Of a stretch of 64,000 bases of DNA, positions 8,486 through 18,523 are shown one piece after another. A program made the position numbers and the translations under genes. Each line of letters starts with the position of its first letter. Position 1 is the first letter of the stretch. The DNA is taken from assembly GCF_965283645.1 (NCBI RefSeq), contig NZ_CBDIPG010000001.1, forward strand, positions 2,480,001 to 2,544,000, written 5' to 3'. The notes below the pieces were generated by a model. That model saw nothing but the letters and a program-made list of their open reading frames with translations, searched no databases and was not told where the DNA came from. This stretch comes from Kordia sp965283645. GTDB lineage: Bacteria > Bacteroidota > Bacteroidia > Flavobacteriales > Flavobacteriaceae.

Positions 8486-11113
8486 CTACAACACAAAGCG
8501 ATAGGTAAACTTCATCAAGAAGATATTTTCAGGTTGTTGCCCCAAAATTTGATTGTCTAAACTTTGCAACAAATGATCTCTTGCGTTTCCAAAACCCGTA
8601 GTTCCTTGCGACCAAACCAAGAATAATTCAGAGCCAGGAATGTATTCCCAACGCAACACCAAGTTCGAACGGAATTGTACAAAAGAAAAATCAGGATTTC
8701 CGAAAGAATAGTTTACGTTTCCATCTGCACCTTCATCAATTTGATATAAATCAGAAGTTGAATCAAATGTAATCTCGTTGGGTTGATATTGATAAAAACG
8801 ATCATTTAAGTTGTCTGCAATCGAATTGGTTACATATTTAAAATCTTTATATCGACCAATTGATACGAAAGGTTGTCCGTAATATTGAATCGATAAATTC
8901 GGATTAATCGTGTAATTCAATCGAATCGAAGCACTCAACGTTTGATTGTCAATTGTTCCTAAAATATAACGTGTGTTTCCACTAGCATCAACTTGCGTTA
9001 CGTATTGTGTTTTGTTCGGATTGCTGTTATATTGCGGTCCAATAGAAATTCGTAAAGCATTTGTTGGCTGATACGTTACATCTCCACTTACTTCCAAAAA
9101 CTGAAAATTATTTTGTTTTGCTTGTGAATACACCATTCCCCAACTTGTTCGCAGTTTTTTACGTTCGTCTGTTCCAAAAAAGGCATACCCAAAGTTTTCT
9201 TCTGAAAAACGCCAACGCGGTCCGCCACGTAAAAAAGTATTGATAAAAATTCGTGGTTTGTGTGCGGCACCAACATCAATAAACCAGTTATTTAGAAATT
9301 GCATATTTCCATTGAATTCGTATTGAATTCGATTGTAATTACCTTCGAAATCGTATGTGGTAAATTGTGAAAATCTTGCGGAGATTCTTCTAAACTTCCC
9401 AACAGATTTTGTAGTTTGATACCCAACATTTGCATATTGACGAACTTCATCTGCTTGACGCAAAAAACCAACATCGTTCAACTCCAATTCTGGCGAACGC
9501 CATATAATTCCAGCATCATAACGCCAAGTTCCACCACCAGCTTTTCCAAATTCAAACCTTCCTCCTGTTCCTGTTAACGATGTTTTGTTCGGATCTACAT
9601 CAACATGTCCTGCATCACTTCGTTGAAACAAATGCGTCAACGATTCTTGTGTGAGTTTAATAGCTTCTTTGCTTCCCGCTACATGACTCGCCACAACATT
9701 TCCTTCCAAATAAAATGTTCTGTCTTTCCAATTATGTTTAAAATCTAAACCACCTGTATATGCGGCTCTGTGTAAAAAATTCAGGTTATCTTGCAACCGT
9801 CTATTGGTCGCTGTGAAAATTCCACCAATAAATGTATTTCGCTCATTAAAATCTTTTTGCAAACGTCCGACAAAGTAATTTGTCAATGGCTCCACCAATT
9901 CATTTCTGCGTGTTCCGTTGTTGTCAATTTCGGCAAATTCTTTTCCTGTCACACTTTCCAACACACCAATAGACCAACCATTTTTTGTTTTTCCACTAAA
10001 TTTTGCGGCACCTAAAATGGTTGAGTTTTGTGGCTGATCTACAAATTCGCCAGCACTTGTGTTTGGATATCCTTGCGGATTTCGTCCAATTCGTCGTGAA
10101 TAGAACACATTATCTTGTCCGTTTGCGAATTCATAATCAAATATGTTTTTATTTTCTACAAAAAATGGACGTTGTTCTCGAAAGAAAATTTGAAAACCAT
10201 CCAATGCAATTGCCGCCGGATCGGCTTCAACTTGTCCAAAATCTGGATTGATTGTAAAATCGAGTGTCAAATCGTTTGTAACTCCAATTTTTCCATCAAT
10301 TCCACCATTTAGGCTAAAATCATTTCCATCACGAAACGGATTTCCAGCTTCTTCAGGATAGGTGTCTAATTGTGTGACAACATACGGTTGAATTTCTACT
10401 TGTTTTTGTGGTTTAATGTTTTTTAAACCATGCAATTCTCCAAATTCACTGACCCAACCTGGCGCATCTAATGGAATTCGTTGCCAAGTAGAGCGTTCTT
10501 CTTTTCTAAAAAAACGACGTTGCACTTGCAATCCCCAAATTTGTTCTTCACTTTTTCCAAAGCGTAATTGACTTAACGGAATTTTCATTTCGGCTGTCCA
10601 ACCTTCACTATCTACATTTGTTTTGGTGTACCAAATTGGATTCCAGCTTCCATCCCAATTATTTCCGTTATTCGAAATAAATTCATCCCCTTTTACACCT
10701 GCCGCCGTTACGGTAAATGAAAAACCCGTGCGTAAATCGTGGTAGCTATCAATATTAATTTCAACCCAGTCACCATCAAAACCATCTCTACGTGATAATC
10801 GTTTTACAATTTGATCAGGATTTGCATCAATTGCACGTATAGCAACGTATAAAAACTTAGCATCGTACATAATTTTGAACTTCGTTTGTTCGGTTGGTGG
10901 CGTATTTTCGTCAGGACGATTTTCTATAAAATCAGTTCCCCATGTAACAGAATTCCAACTAACATCGTCTAATATTCCGTCAATTTTTGGCGCTTCACCT
11001 TCAAAAGTGCTTGTTGTATATATTCGTTTGGGAATAGTTTTTGTGGCTTCTTGTGAGAATAGCAATAAAGGATAGAAAAAAAATCCTACAAATAGCAATA
11101 GGAATGGTTTCAT
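8486..11113 (-). CDS. DUF5916 outer-membrane protein with family 9 carbohydrate-binding-like domain
   Basis: The 875-residue protein has a signal peptide (to about residue 21, ending LLLFSQ), then a family 9 carbohydrate-binding-like domain (PKIDGILDDVSWNSVTW at about 42-58, through about 230). The rest is rich in alternating beta strands and ends in an aromatic residue pattern (LMKFTYRFVL) typical of an outer-membrane barrel. This is the DUF5916 architecture common in Bacteroidetes; no biochemical role is established, though cell-surface binding or export is likely. Length is normal for the family. The gene is transcribed alone, divergently from the glycan genes that start at 11297. Confidence 0.88.
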   Translation of the reverse strand: MKPFLLLFVGFFFYPLLLFSQEATKTIPKRIYTTSTFEGEAPKIDGILDDVSWNSVTWGTDFIENRPDENTPPTEQTKFKIMYDAKFLYVAIRAIDANPDQIVKRLSRRDGFDGDWVEINIDSYHDLRTGFSFTVTAAGVKGDEFISNNGNNWDGSWNPIWYTKTNVDSEGWTAEMKIPLSQLRFGKSEEQIWGLQVQRRFFRKEERSTWQRIPLDAPGWVSEFGELHGLKNIKPQKQVEIQPYVVTQLDTYPEEAGNPFRDGNDFSLNGGIDGKIGVTNDLTLDFTINPDFGQVEADPAAIALDGFQIFFREQRPFFVENKNIFDYEFANGQDNVFYSRRIGRNPQGYPNTSAGEFVDQPQNSTILGAAKFSGKTKNGWSIGVLESVTGKEFAEIDNNGTRRNELVEPLTNYFVGRLQKDFNERNTFIGGIFTATNRRLQDNLNFLHRAAYTGGLDFKHNWKDRTFYLEGNVVASHVAGSKEAIKLTQESLTHLFQRSDAGHVDVDPNKTSLTGTGGRFEFGKAGGGTWRYDAGIIWRSPELELNDVGFLRQADEVRQYANVGYQTTKSVGKFRRISARFSQFTTYDFEGNYNRIQYEFNGNMQFLNNWFIDVGAAHKPRIFINTFLRGGPRWRFSEENFGYAFFGTDERKKLRTSWGMVYSQAKQNNFQFLEVSGDVTYQPTNALRISIGPQYNSNPNKTQYVTQVDASGNTRYILGTIDNQTLSASIRLNYTINPNLSIQYYGQPFVSIGRYKDFKYVTNSIADNLNDRFYQYQPNEITFDSTSDLYQIDEGADGNVNYSFGNPDFSFVQFRSNLVLRWEYIPGSELFLVWSQGTTGFGNARDHLLQSLDNQILGQQPENIFLMKFTYRFVL

Positions 11114-11269
11114 TAGTCGTTTTTTGATGAGTTGATTGTTATAAAAATAGTAAACCTTGTAAAATCAAGCCTATAATTGTAAAAAATTAACACTTATTGA
11201 GAAAGAAGATAAATAAAAATCCTTTCTTTTTTTATTGTATATACGTACGTACTAAAATATAATTTTAAG

Positions 11270-11277
11270 TACATTTG
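11270..11277 (+). promoter_or_regulatory. Bacteroidetes-type -7 box before the first radical SAM operon
   Basis: TACATTTG fits TAnnTTTG and lies 20 bases before the GTG start at 11297. No obvious -33 TTG is present at the usual distance, so this is a moderate call. Confidence 0.45.
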
Positions 11278-11296
11278 GAAGGAAAACAAAAAAATA

Positions 11297-12202
11297 GTGA
11301 GCGCCTTAAAAACCATATTATATTTTTCCCTTTTTAAGTATCCATTAACGAGAACAGAAATTTTTCAATTCTCTGATAATAAGGATCAGAAAGCGATTGA
11401 TAACGAAATTGATTTGCTTTTAGACAAAGGCGTTATTTTCAATTTTGATGGTTTTTATATTGATGTAAACGATTCAGACCGTATAGAACGTAGGTTGAAA
11501 GGAAATGAAATGGCTCGAAATATTATGCCTAAAGCTGTAAAAGTTTCGCGAAAGATAGCCAAGTTTCCGTATGTAAAAAGTGTTTGCTTATCGGGTGCAT
11601 TGTCTAAAGGTTTTTATGATGATGATGGTGATTTTGACTTTTTTATTATTACAAAACCAAATCGATTATGGATTGCGCGTACACTTTTAGTCTTGTACAA
11701 AAAGATATTTTTGCTAAATTCTAAAAAGTATTTTTGTGTAAATTATTTCATTAGTACGGATAAATTAGAAATTACCGAGCAAAATCTTTTTACAGCTACC
11801 GAAATAGCAACGCTTATTCCTTTGTACGGAAAAGATACTTTTGAAGCTTTTTTAGAAGCAAATTCTTGGGCATCACCATATTTTCCAAATAAACCTGCTA
11901 CAAAAATAAGTACCATACGAGATACCGAAAAAAGTGGATTATCTAAAATGATTCAGACAATTTTTAAAGGTTCTTTTGGTGCTAGAACAGATCAATTTTT
12001 ACAAAAAGTAACACTTAAAAAGTGGATTAAAAAGTTCAACCATTTAGCCAAAGAAGATTTTGATATTGCTATGAAATCTACAAGACATGTATCTAAACAT
12101 CATCCGCAAAATTATCAAAATAAAGTAATTACGCGTCTTAGCGAACGTTACAATGAAGTTATAGAACAGTACAATTTGAAATATCCCGAAGAACATGCTT
12201 GA
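11297..12202 (+). CDS. Nucleotidyltransferase-fold protein
   Basis: The 301-residue protein starts with GTG, the only sensible start after the -7 box. Residues 99-117 (SGALSKGFYDDDGDFDFFI) match the DNA polymerase beta-type nucleotidyltransferase motif: a small loop followed by Asp112-x-Asp114. The first 90 residues resemble a winged-helix segment (ILYFSLFKYPLTRTEIFQF). Such proteins accompany B12-type radical SAM genes in Bacteroidetes glycan clusters (from memory), but the nucleotide and acceptor are unknown. The end overlaps the next gene by 8 bases, so the pair is translationally coupled. Confidence 0.75.
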   Translation: MSALKTILYFSLFKYPLTRTEIFQFSDNKDQKAIDNEIDLLLDKGVIFNFDGFYIDVNDSDRIERRLKGNEMARNIMPKAVKVSRKIAKFPYVKSVCLSGALSKGFYDDDGDFDFFIITKPNRLWIARTLLVLYKKIFLLNSKKYFCVNYFISTDKLEITEQNLFTATEIATLIPLYGKDTFEAFLEANSWASPYFPNKPATKISTIRDTEKSGLSKMIQTIFKGSFGARTDQFLQKVTLKKWIKKFNHLAKEDFDIAMKSTRHVSKHHPQNYQNKVITRLSERYNEVIEQYNLKYPEEHA

Positions 12203-13658
12203 TATTGTTTTTTCACATTCTTACTATTATAAGTTTGATGCCAAACAATGGAAAAATCAAACTCCGTATCCACCTTTAGGAACATTATATGCCGCTTCGT
12301 ATTTACGTAAAAACGGATATGCTGTTGGTGTGTTTGACGCGAATCTTTTGGACGATCCAAAAACAATTCAACCATACTTAGAAGAAAAAAAACCTTCCAT
12401 ATTTGTAATTTACGATGATGGCTTTAATTATCTAACAAAAATGTGCTTAACTACCATGCGTGAAGCCGCTTTTGAAATGATTAAAATTGCGAAAAACTTA
12501 CATTGCCATGTGATTGTTTGTAGTTCAGATTCTACTGATCATTATGAAAAATATTTAGATAAAGGCGCTGATTTTGTAATTCAAGGTGAAGGCGAAATTT
12601 CATTGAAAGAATTAGTAGATGCTTTATCTAACAATGAAGATACTTCTAAAATAAAAGGATTGGTTTTTGAAAAAAATGGTGAATTTATCAAAAATCCAAA
12701 ACATCCAGTTTTACGTGATTTAGATGAATTGCCAATGCCAGCTTGGGATTTAATTGACGTTGAACCGTATCGAAAAATCTGGAAGAATGGTGGAAATGAA
12801 TTCACACTAAATATGGCAACTACACGCGGTTGTCCGTTTAAATGCAATTGGTGTGCAAAGCCAATTTATGGAAATCGTTACAACTCACATTCGCCAGCAT
12901 ATATTACAAAACACATCAAATATTTAAGTGAAACGTATGGCGTCAATCGTTTTTGGATGTGTGATGATATTTTTGGCTTAAAGCCGAATTGGGTTCAGAA
13001 TTTTAACAAAGAACTTAAAAAAGAAAAATTATCTATTTCGTATTACATACAAAGTCGCGTTGATTTATTATTGAAAGAAGACACTATTGAAGCATTGGCT
13101 GAAAGTGGTTTGGAAGAAGTTTGGGTTGGTGCAGAAAGTGGTTCGCAAGCCATTTTGGATGCCATGGATAAGGAAACAAAAGTGGAACAAATTTATGAAG
13201 CAACACGTTTATTGAAAGAAAAAAATGTACGCGTCGCCTTCTTTATTCAGTTTGGTTATTTGGAAGAAACCAAAGAAGATATTCAGAAAACTATTGATAT
13301 GATTAAGGAGTTAGTCCCTGATAATATTGGCGTTTCTGTTTCGTATCCGCTTCCTGGCACTAAATTTTACGACATGGTAAAAGATGATCTACAATTAAAA
13401 GCTAATTGGACAGATTCTGACGACTTGGCTATGATGTTTAAAGGAACATACAACACACAATTTTACAGAAAATTACAACGCTACGTTCACAAAGAATATC
13501 GAAAAAGTCAAGCGGCTGCAAACTTTAAGAAATTTTTCAAAAACCCGTTTTCCGTCACAAAAAAAGAATTACGATCGATGATTTTATTGAGTTATTATGT
13601 GCCTGCCGCTTTTTTAGATAAACTTCAACTTAAAAACATGGAAAATACAAATGCATAG
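12195..13658 (+). CDS. B12-binding-domain radical SAM protein (copy 1)
   Basis: The 487-residue protein has an N-terminal Rossmann-like cobalamin-binding-type region (1 to about 150, with YPPLGTLYAASYLRKNGY and IQGEGE). A radical SAM core follows with Cys213, Cys217 and Cys220 in GCPFKCNWC, and the WVGAESGSQAILDAMDK stretch of this subfamily. The classic DxHxxG cobalamin motif is not visible, as in many relatives. These enzymes methylate, cyclise or rearrange unreactive carbons using a [4Fe-4S] cluster. It is the middle gene of a coupled trio with a nucleotidyltransferase and a methyltransferase, overlapping each by 8 bases. It is clearly paralogous to the protein at 16317. The substrate is unknown. 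Confidence 0.92.
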   Translation: MLDIVFSHSYYYKFDAKQWKNQTPYPPLGTLYAASYLRKNGYAVGVFDANLLDDPKTIQPYLEEKKPSIFVIYDDGFNYLTKMCLTTMREAAFEMIKIAKNLHCHVIVCSSDSTDHYEKYLDKGADFVIQGEGEISLKELVDALSNNEDTSKIKGLVFEKNGEFIKNPKHPVLRDLDELPMPAWDLIDVEPYRKIWKNGGNEFTLNMATTRGCPFKCNWCAKPIYGNRYNSHSPAYITKHIKYLSETYGVNRFWMCDDIFGLKPNWVQNFNKELKKEKLSISYYIQSRVDLLLKEDTIEALAESGLEEVWVGAESGSQAILDAMDKETKVEQIYEATRLLKEKNVRVAFFIQFGYLEETKEDIQKTIDMIKELVPDNIGVSVSYPLPGTKFYDMVKDDLQLKANWTDSDDLAMMFKGTYNTQFYRKLQRYVHKEYRKSQAAANFKKFFKNPFSVTKKELRSMILLSYYVPAAFLDKLQLKNMENTNA

Positions 13659-14433
13659 TGATTTTGATGTAGCCGCACCACAATACGATGATATTTTTAC
13701 GTATTCTAACATAGGAAAAGCACAACGAAAGTTGGTTTTCAAACATATCAATTCGATCATAAAACAAAACAAAAAACTATCTATTTTAGAGTTAAATTGT
13801 GGAACAGGCGCAGACGCTATTGAGCTCGCAAAAATGAACCACAATGTAGTTGCTACTGATATTTCTGCGGGAATGATTGAAGTTGCAAAAGCAAAACAAC
13901 ATCCTGAAAATCTAAAATTTGAGGTTCAGGATATTAATACCATTACTAAAGATAGTTTCAATAAAAAGTTCGATCTTATTTTTTCAGATTTTGGTGGAAT
14001 TAACTGTTTATCACAAACACAGTTAAAAACATTCTTTCAAAAATCAACTGATTTACTACTTCCAAACGGAAAAATGGCAATTGTATTAATGCCTAAAAAT
14101 TGTATCTGGGAACGATTTTATTTCACTTTAAAAGGTGATAAAACAAAAGCTAACAGAAGAAATACTGATGAAAGTGTTGTAGCAAATGTTGATGGTGTTG
14201 GCGTAAAAACTTGGTACTACAATCCGCAAGATATTGCATCATTAGCAAACGATTTTTATACAACAGTAAAAGTAAAACCAATTGGTGTCACAATTCCGCC
14301 TTCCTATTTAGAACAATCATTTGTTGCTAAATTTCCAATGCTCAACATTTTTAAAGGATTAGACTCCGTTTTAACAGCTTCTTCTTTAGCGAAATATGCA
14401 GATCATTTTTTAATTATTTTAGAAAAAAGATAA
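13651..14433 (+). CDS. Class I SAM-dependent methyltransferase
   Basis: The 260-residue protein has motif I (ILELNCGTGADAIELA, about residues 46-61), then VVATDISAGMIEVAK, a standard Rossmann-fold methyltransferase order. The later part (ERFYFTLKGDKTKANRR) has no family I recognise. It overlaps the radical SAM gene by 8 bases and closes the 11297-14433 operon. Similar radical SAM plus methyltransferase pairs occur at 16317/17720 and 45219/46751, suggesting that the two enzymes act on the same molecule. The acceptor is not predictable. Confidence 0.9.
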   Translation: MHSDFDVAAPQYDDIFTYSNIGKAQRKLVFKHINSIIKQNKKLSILELNCGTGADAIELAKMNHNVVATDISAGMIEVAKAKQHPENLKFEVQDINTITKDSFNKKFDLIFSDFGGINCLSQTQLKTFFQKSTDLLLPNGKMAIVLMPKNCIWERFYFTLKGDKTKANRRNTDESVVANVDGVGVKTWYYNPQDIASLANDFYTTVKVKPIGVTIPPSYLEQSFVAKFPMLNIFKGLDSVLTASSLAKYADHFLIILEKR

Positions 14434-14570
14434 TTGATCATACACCTTATTTATTTTAACTTTCGCATCACATTTTAGTGTATCTTTAATTAGTTGAATA
14501 TAGTAGGATGAAATGATAATGACCTCATTTTTAATATGTAATCAACCTACAAATCATAAAACCTACACTT

Positions 14571-14924
14571 ATGAAAAAAGTAAAATTAGTATCGTTGTGC
14601 TTGATTATATTTTTATGTTGTTGTTTTTCAGCTACAGCACAAGAAGAAGATGAAAAGGAAGTGTTGAATGTTACGGCTACGTACACAGGCATTGAAGATG
14701 GAACTTTTGTGTTTAGCTATACAGACCAAGATGGAGAAGAAAGTACTATTAGTTTCAATAAAATTTTACCAGAAATTAAAAAACTGTACGATCTTACCAA
14801 AAAGGAAATGATTGGACAAAAGTTTGCAATTATGTATTCCAACGTAAATGAAGAAGAAAAAGATGCGAACGGCGAAGTTGATTACGTCAGTGTTAAAACC
14901 ATATTGATGTTGAAAAAAGTATAA
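14571..14924 (+). CDS. Small secreted protein of unknown function
   Basis: The 117-residue protein has a clear signal peptide (KLVSLCLIIFLCCCFSATAQ) followed by an acidic, soluble domain of about 95 residues (VTATYTGIEDGTFVFSYTDQ). Cys residues in the signal are not in a good lipobox, so it is probably periplasmic rather than a lipoprotein. I do not recognise a family. It stands alone between the first radical SAM operon and corA and is followed by a strong hairpin at 14942-14989 that could terminate both. Confidence 0.7.
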   Translation: MKKVKLVSLCLIIFLCCCFSATAQEEDEKEVLNVTATYTGIEDGTFVFSYTDQDGEESTISFNKILPEIKKLYDLTKKEMIGQKFAIMYSNVNEEEKDANGEVDYVSVKTILMLKKV

Positions 14925-14941
14925 TTGTAAAGTCTGATATA

Positions 14942-14989
14942 AAAATAGCAGTTTGGAAAGATATCCTTTTTCAAACAGCTATTTTTTTG
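14942..14989. terminator. Bidirectional terminator between the secreted protein gene and corA
   Basis: AAATAGCAGTTTGGAAA pairs with TTTTTCAAACAGCTATTT around a short loop, with A- and T-rich flanks on both sides. It lies between convergent genes, so it can serve either strand. Confidence 0.8.
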
Positions 14990-15005
14990 AATATTTGTGA
15001 CGGTT

Positions 15006-16070
15006 TTACAACCACTTTTTTCTTTTGAAATACAGCAACATTCCTATAGCAACTACAATCATCACTGTCCACATGATGAAATAACTATATTTATATGTTA
15101 ACTCTGGCACATACTCAAAATTGGTTCCGTAAATTCCAGCAATAAATGTTAGTGGAATAAAAACCACGGAAAAAACAGTGAGAAATTTCATTACATCATT
15201 TAACTTAGAACTTATGGTCGTATGGTAAATGTTCAATTGATCGGATAATATTTCTCGATAACTGTCTGATGATTCTACCGCTTGATTTATGTTGCCTACA
15301 AGTTCTTTAAAATGTACTTGGCTTTCATCATTAATAAATTCTGAATCAAGCTTTGAAAGCGCTAAAATCATTTCTTGCGCAGGATTGATATTTTTACGTA
15401 AAAAATTAAGCTCTTTTTTTAACGTATTAATTTGATCTAAAATGCATTTATCTGGATTGTCTAGTAGCTTTTCTTCCACACTTTCAATTTTTTCGCCAAG
15501 ATCACTGATAATGTATATGTAATTGTCAATAACAATATCCAAAAGTGCGTACATTAAATAATCTGTTCCCGATTTTCTAATTCTTCGCTTTTCATTTTTT
15601 ATACGCTCACGTACAGGGTCAAATACATCACCATCGCGTTCTTGAAAAGAAATCAAAACAGATTTGGTCAATACAATGCTTAGGTTTTCAACAGAAATCA
15701 TATCAGTTGCATCATCTATTTGCAACATTTTTATAGATACCGAAATACAATTATCATAATCATGAACTTTTGGTCGTGCATACGTATCCATAACATCTGC
15801 AAGCACAATTTTGTCCAACTGAAACGACAATGCAATATTTTGCATTGCTTCCTGATTGTGTAATCCGTCAATATTGAACCAAGTTACAGACGGTTTTTCT
15901 CGGTACTTAATGACTTCTTTCGTTTTTAGAATTCTGACTTCTTCAAACTGATTTGAGTCAAAATCAATCACACGCAGTCGAACATTCTCTACCTTTTTTT
16001 CTCCTCTAAAAAACAATTCGTCTGGAGCTCTTCCAATTTCGTCTTTACTTTTTCTTGTAAACCTTGCCAT
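15006..16070 (-). CDS. corA: CorA-family divalent cation transporter with GTN in place of GMN
   Basis: The 354-residue protein has the long CorA cytoplasmic domain and two C-terminal membrane helices (FLTVFSVVFIPLTFIAGIYG and the helix before KRKKWL). CorA proteins form pentamers that carry Mg2+ or Co2+ across the inner membrane. The signature loop reads YGTNFEYVPEL, so Met of the usual GMN filter is Thr316; Asn317 is kept. The ACC codon is clear in the DNA. ZntB and some distant CorA proteins also vary at this place, so altered selectivity is possible but unproven. The gene is monocistronic and convergent with the secreted-protein gene. Confidence 0.9.
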   Translation of the reverse strand: MARFTRKSKDEIGRAPDELFFRGEKKVENVRLRVIDFDSNQFEEVRILKTKEVIKYREKPSVTWFNIDGLHNQEAMQNIALSFQLDKIVLADVMDTYARPKVHDYDNCISVSIKMLQIDDATDMISVENLSIVLTKSVLISFQERDGDVFDPVRERIKNEKRRIRKSGTDYLMYALLDIVIDNYIYIISDLGEKIESVEEKLLDNPDKCILDQINTLKKELNFLRKNINPAQEMILALSKLDSEFINDESQVHFKELVGNINQAVESSDSYREILSDQLNIYHTTISSKLNDVMKFLTVFSVVFIPLTFIAGIYGTNFEYVPELTYKYSYFIMWTVMIVVAIGMLLYFKRKKWL

Positions 16071-16316
16071 TAAGAATGTATTAGTACGTGTGCTTAATTA
16101 GATGAATTTCGAAAATTATCTAATTAAAAAAACATATTTATTTTAAGCAAATTACAACAAAATACAACAAGTTTTCATACGCTTTACTTCTAAAAGTAAC
16201 ATTCAGATAAAATACCTACTATAATTGACTGTCAAAACACAAAAACATTGCGAATCTATGAACTGTATGTTTTACCTAGAAACAGAAAATATGTATCTTA
16301 GCGAACGTCAAATGAC

Positions 16317-17717
16317 ATGCTAAAAATTGCCATGAGTATCATTCTTACACATACCTATTATCTTTTTGAAGATGAGAAAGAACAAAGCATCATGCGTCCG
16401 TATGCGCCGTTGGGTTTACTCTATATTTCTTCATACTTGAATGAAAACAACGTGGAAAATCATGTGTATGATTCTACATTTTACTCCAAAACTGATCAAC
16501 TTCAGTTTATAAAAGAAAAACAACCAAAAGCAATTGCTATTTACACCAATTTAATGACAAAAATTAATGTTATTGAGTTGGTAAAAATTTTAAAAACAGA
16601 CGAAATATATGGTTTCCCTAAAATTATTTTAGGTGGACCAGATATCACATACAACTTAGAAAATTATTTAAATACAGGTGTCGATTTTCTAATAATTGGC
16701 GAAGGCGAACAAACAACGTTAGAGTTGTATGAAGCTATTATAAAAGCTGAAGATTACAGTGAAATTCACGGAATAGCATATTTAGAAAACGGTGAGCTTA
16801 AAAAAACGCCACCTCGAATGCGCATGAAAAGCCTCAAAGAATTGCCTTTACCAAACAGAGCCGCCATTCCTGTAGAAAAATATTTAGAAACGTGGAAAAC
16901 GCATCACGGACAAAGTTCAATGACAGTAAGTACGCAACGTGGTTGTCCATACACATGCAAATGGTGTAGTACGGCAGTTTACGGACAGAGTTACCGCAGA
17001 CGTCCGCCAAGTATGGTTGCCGCCGAATTAAAAATGTTGAAAGAAACCTACAATCCGGATGGAATTTGGTTTGTAGATGATGTATTTAGCGTGAGTTTTA
17101 AATGGATTGAACAATTTCATGAAGAAGTTATAAAACAAGATGCCATTATTCCGTTTGAATGTATTACACGTGCCGAACGCTTAAACGATCATATTTTACA
17201 ATTGTTAAAAGAAGCTGGTTGTTTCCGCATTTGGATCGGCGCCGAAAGTGGTTCGCAAAAAATTATTGATGCCATGGATCGTCGTGTAGATGTTGGTGTT
17301 GTAAAAGAAGCCATTCAAAAAACAAATGCACTTGGTATGGAAACAGGAACGTTTATTATGGTAGGATATCCTGGCGAAAACGAAGAAGATATTAGTGAAA
17401 CCATCAATTATCTTAAAGCGGCAAATCCGACACATTTTACTATTACTGTTGCGTATCCAATCAAAGGAACTTCCTTGTATAATGAAATTGAAGATAAAAT
17501 TACGGTGCAGCCCGAATGGGATACTTCCACCGATCGTGAAATTGATTTCAAACGAACCTATTCGCGAAAATTTTATGATTTTGCAGTACGTCGTATTGTA
17601 AATGAAGTTAATTATAACAAAGAAGTATTAAAAGGAAAAAATCGTAGTTTTATAACTTCGTTAAAGTTAAAAACAAAATCAGTTTTAGCACGAACAGGAA
17701 TGAAACTATATAAATAA
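16317..17717 (+). CDS. B12-binding-domain radical SAM protein (copy 2)
   Basis: The 466-residue protein has a cobalamin-binding-type N-terminal region (YAPLGLLYISSYLNENNV, then IIGEGEQTTLELYEAI) and a radical SAM core with the CPYTCKWC cluster at residues 210, 214 and 217. A second possible start is 15 bases downstream (MSIILTHTYYLF). It shares WIGAESGSQKIIDAMDRR and the C-terminal layout with the protein at 12195, so the two are paralogues. It opens an operon with a methyltransferase (2-base gap) and an SGNH hydrolase. It probably modifies the precursor of a surface glycan or lipid (inference). Confidence 0.92.
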   Translation: MLKIAMSIILTHTYYLFEDEKEQSIMRPYAPLGLLYISSYLNENNVENHVYDSTFYSKTDQLQFIKEKQPKAIAIYTNLMTKINVIELVKILKTDEIYGFPKIILGGPDITYNLENYLNTGVDFLIIGEGEQTTLELYEAIIKAEDYSEIHGIAYLENGELKKTPPRMRMKSLKELPLPNRAAIPVEKYLETWKTHHGQSSMTVSTQRGCPYTCKWCSTAVYGQSYRRRPPSMVAAELKMLKETYNPDGIWFVDDVFSVSFKWIEQFHEEVIKQDAIIPFECITRAERLNDHILQLLKEAGCFRIWIGAESGSQKIIDAMDRRVDVGVVKEAIQKTNALGMETGTFIMVGYPGENEEDISETINYLKAANPTHFTITVAYPIKGTSLYNEIEDKITVQPEWDTSTDREIDFKRTYSRKFYDFAVRRIVNEVNYNKEVLKGKNRSFITSLKLKTKSVLARTGMKLYK

Positions 17718-17719
17718 TA

Positions 17720-18463
17720 ATGGATTTTAGCCGTATTACACAACAACAAAACGTTTATTATTTAACACCTGAAAACCCAGAATTTTCTACGTATTATCTC
17801 GCTGTGCGCGAAAAAGAACAACGAATTTTAACTGATTATGATGTACGACAACTTCCGTATATAAAACGTGACGAATGGGAATATCGAGAAAAATCTACAG
17901 AACGTTTCATTCAATATGTTTCAGACAAAAACACATCATTAGACATTTTAGAAATTGGTTGTGGAAACGGTTGGTTTTCTAATAAAATTGCAGAAATTTC
18001 AAAAGAAAATAATGTTATTGGTTTAGATGTAAATCGTGATGAATTGGAACAAGCCGCTAGAATTTTTCGTGCTAATAATCTCCGTTTTGTATATGCTGAT
18101 ATTTTTGAGGTTTCTAATATGTTTGAAGGAAAATTTGATATCGTTACACTCAATGGTGCTGTTCAATATTTTGAAGATTTCAAAGCATTAATGATGCTTT
18201 TGGAGTCATTTCTAAAACCAAAAGGAGAAATTCACATTATTGATAGTCCTTTCTACAAAACTTCTGAAATTACAGCTGCAAAAGACCGTACCAAAACATA
18301 TTATACAGAAATTGGTGTTCCTAAAATGGCAGAAAATTATTTTCATCACAATGAAAAACTAGTTACCAATTTTGATACTTTATACAAATACAAACAAAAT
18401 ATAATTCACAAGATTTTAGGCAAAAAAGATTCGCCTTTTTCTTGGTATGTATTTAAAAACTAA
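17720..18463 (+). CDS. Class I SAM-dependent methyltransferase
   Basis: The 247-residue protein has motif I ILEIGCGNGWFSNKIAE near residues 74-90, NVIGLDVNRDELEQA as motif II, and VTLNGAVQYFEDF in the post-I region. It is a Rossmann-fold methyltransferase of unknown acceptor. It follows the radical SAM gene by two bases, the second case in the window of this pairing, and precedes an SGNH hydrolase gene by 60 bases. The start is the first ATG and gives a full-length protein. Confidence 0.9.
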   Translation: MDFSRITQQQNVYYLTPENPEFSTYYLAVREKEQRILTDYDVRQLPYIKRDEWEYREKSTERFIQYVSDKNTSLDILEIGCGNGWFSNKIAEISKENNVIGLDVNRDELEQAARIFRANNLRFVYADIFEVSNMFEGKFDIVTLNGAVQYFEDFKALMMLLESFLKPKGEIHIIDSPFYKTSEITAAKDRTKTYYTEIGVPKMAENYFHHNEKLVTNFDTLYKYKQNIIHKILGKKDSPFSWYVFKN

Positions 18464-18523
18464 AGTAAATTTCTAGTATATTCGTGATCTTTCAAAGACT
18501 ATTTTTTTAAAATTTTTAACTGC

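Noticed and set aside
12148..12375. Antisense open frames over the radical SAM, polA and other genes
   Set aside because: They are mirror frames of strong coding genes with composition explained by the sense frame.
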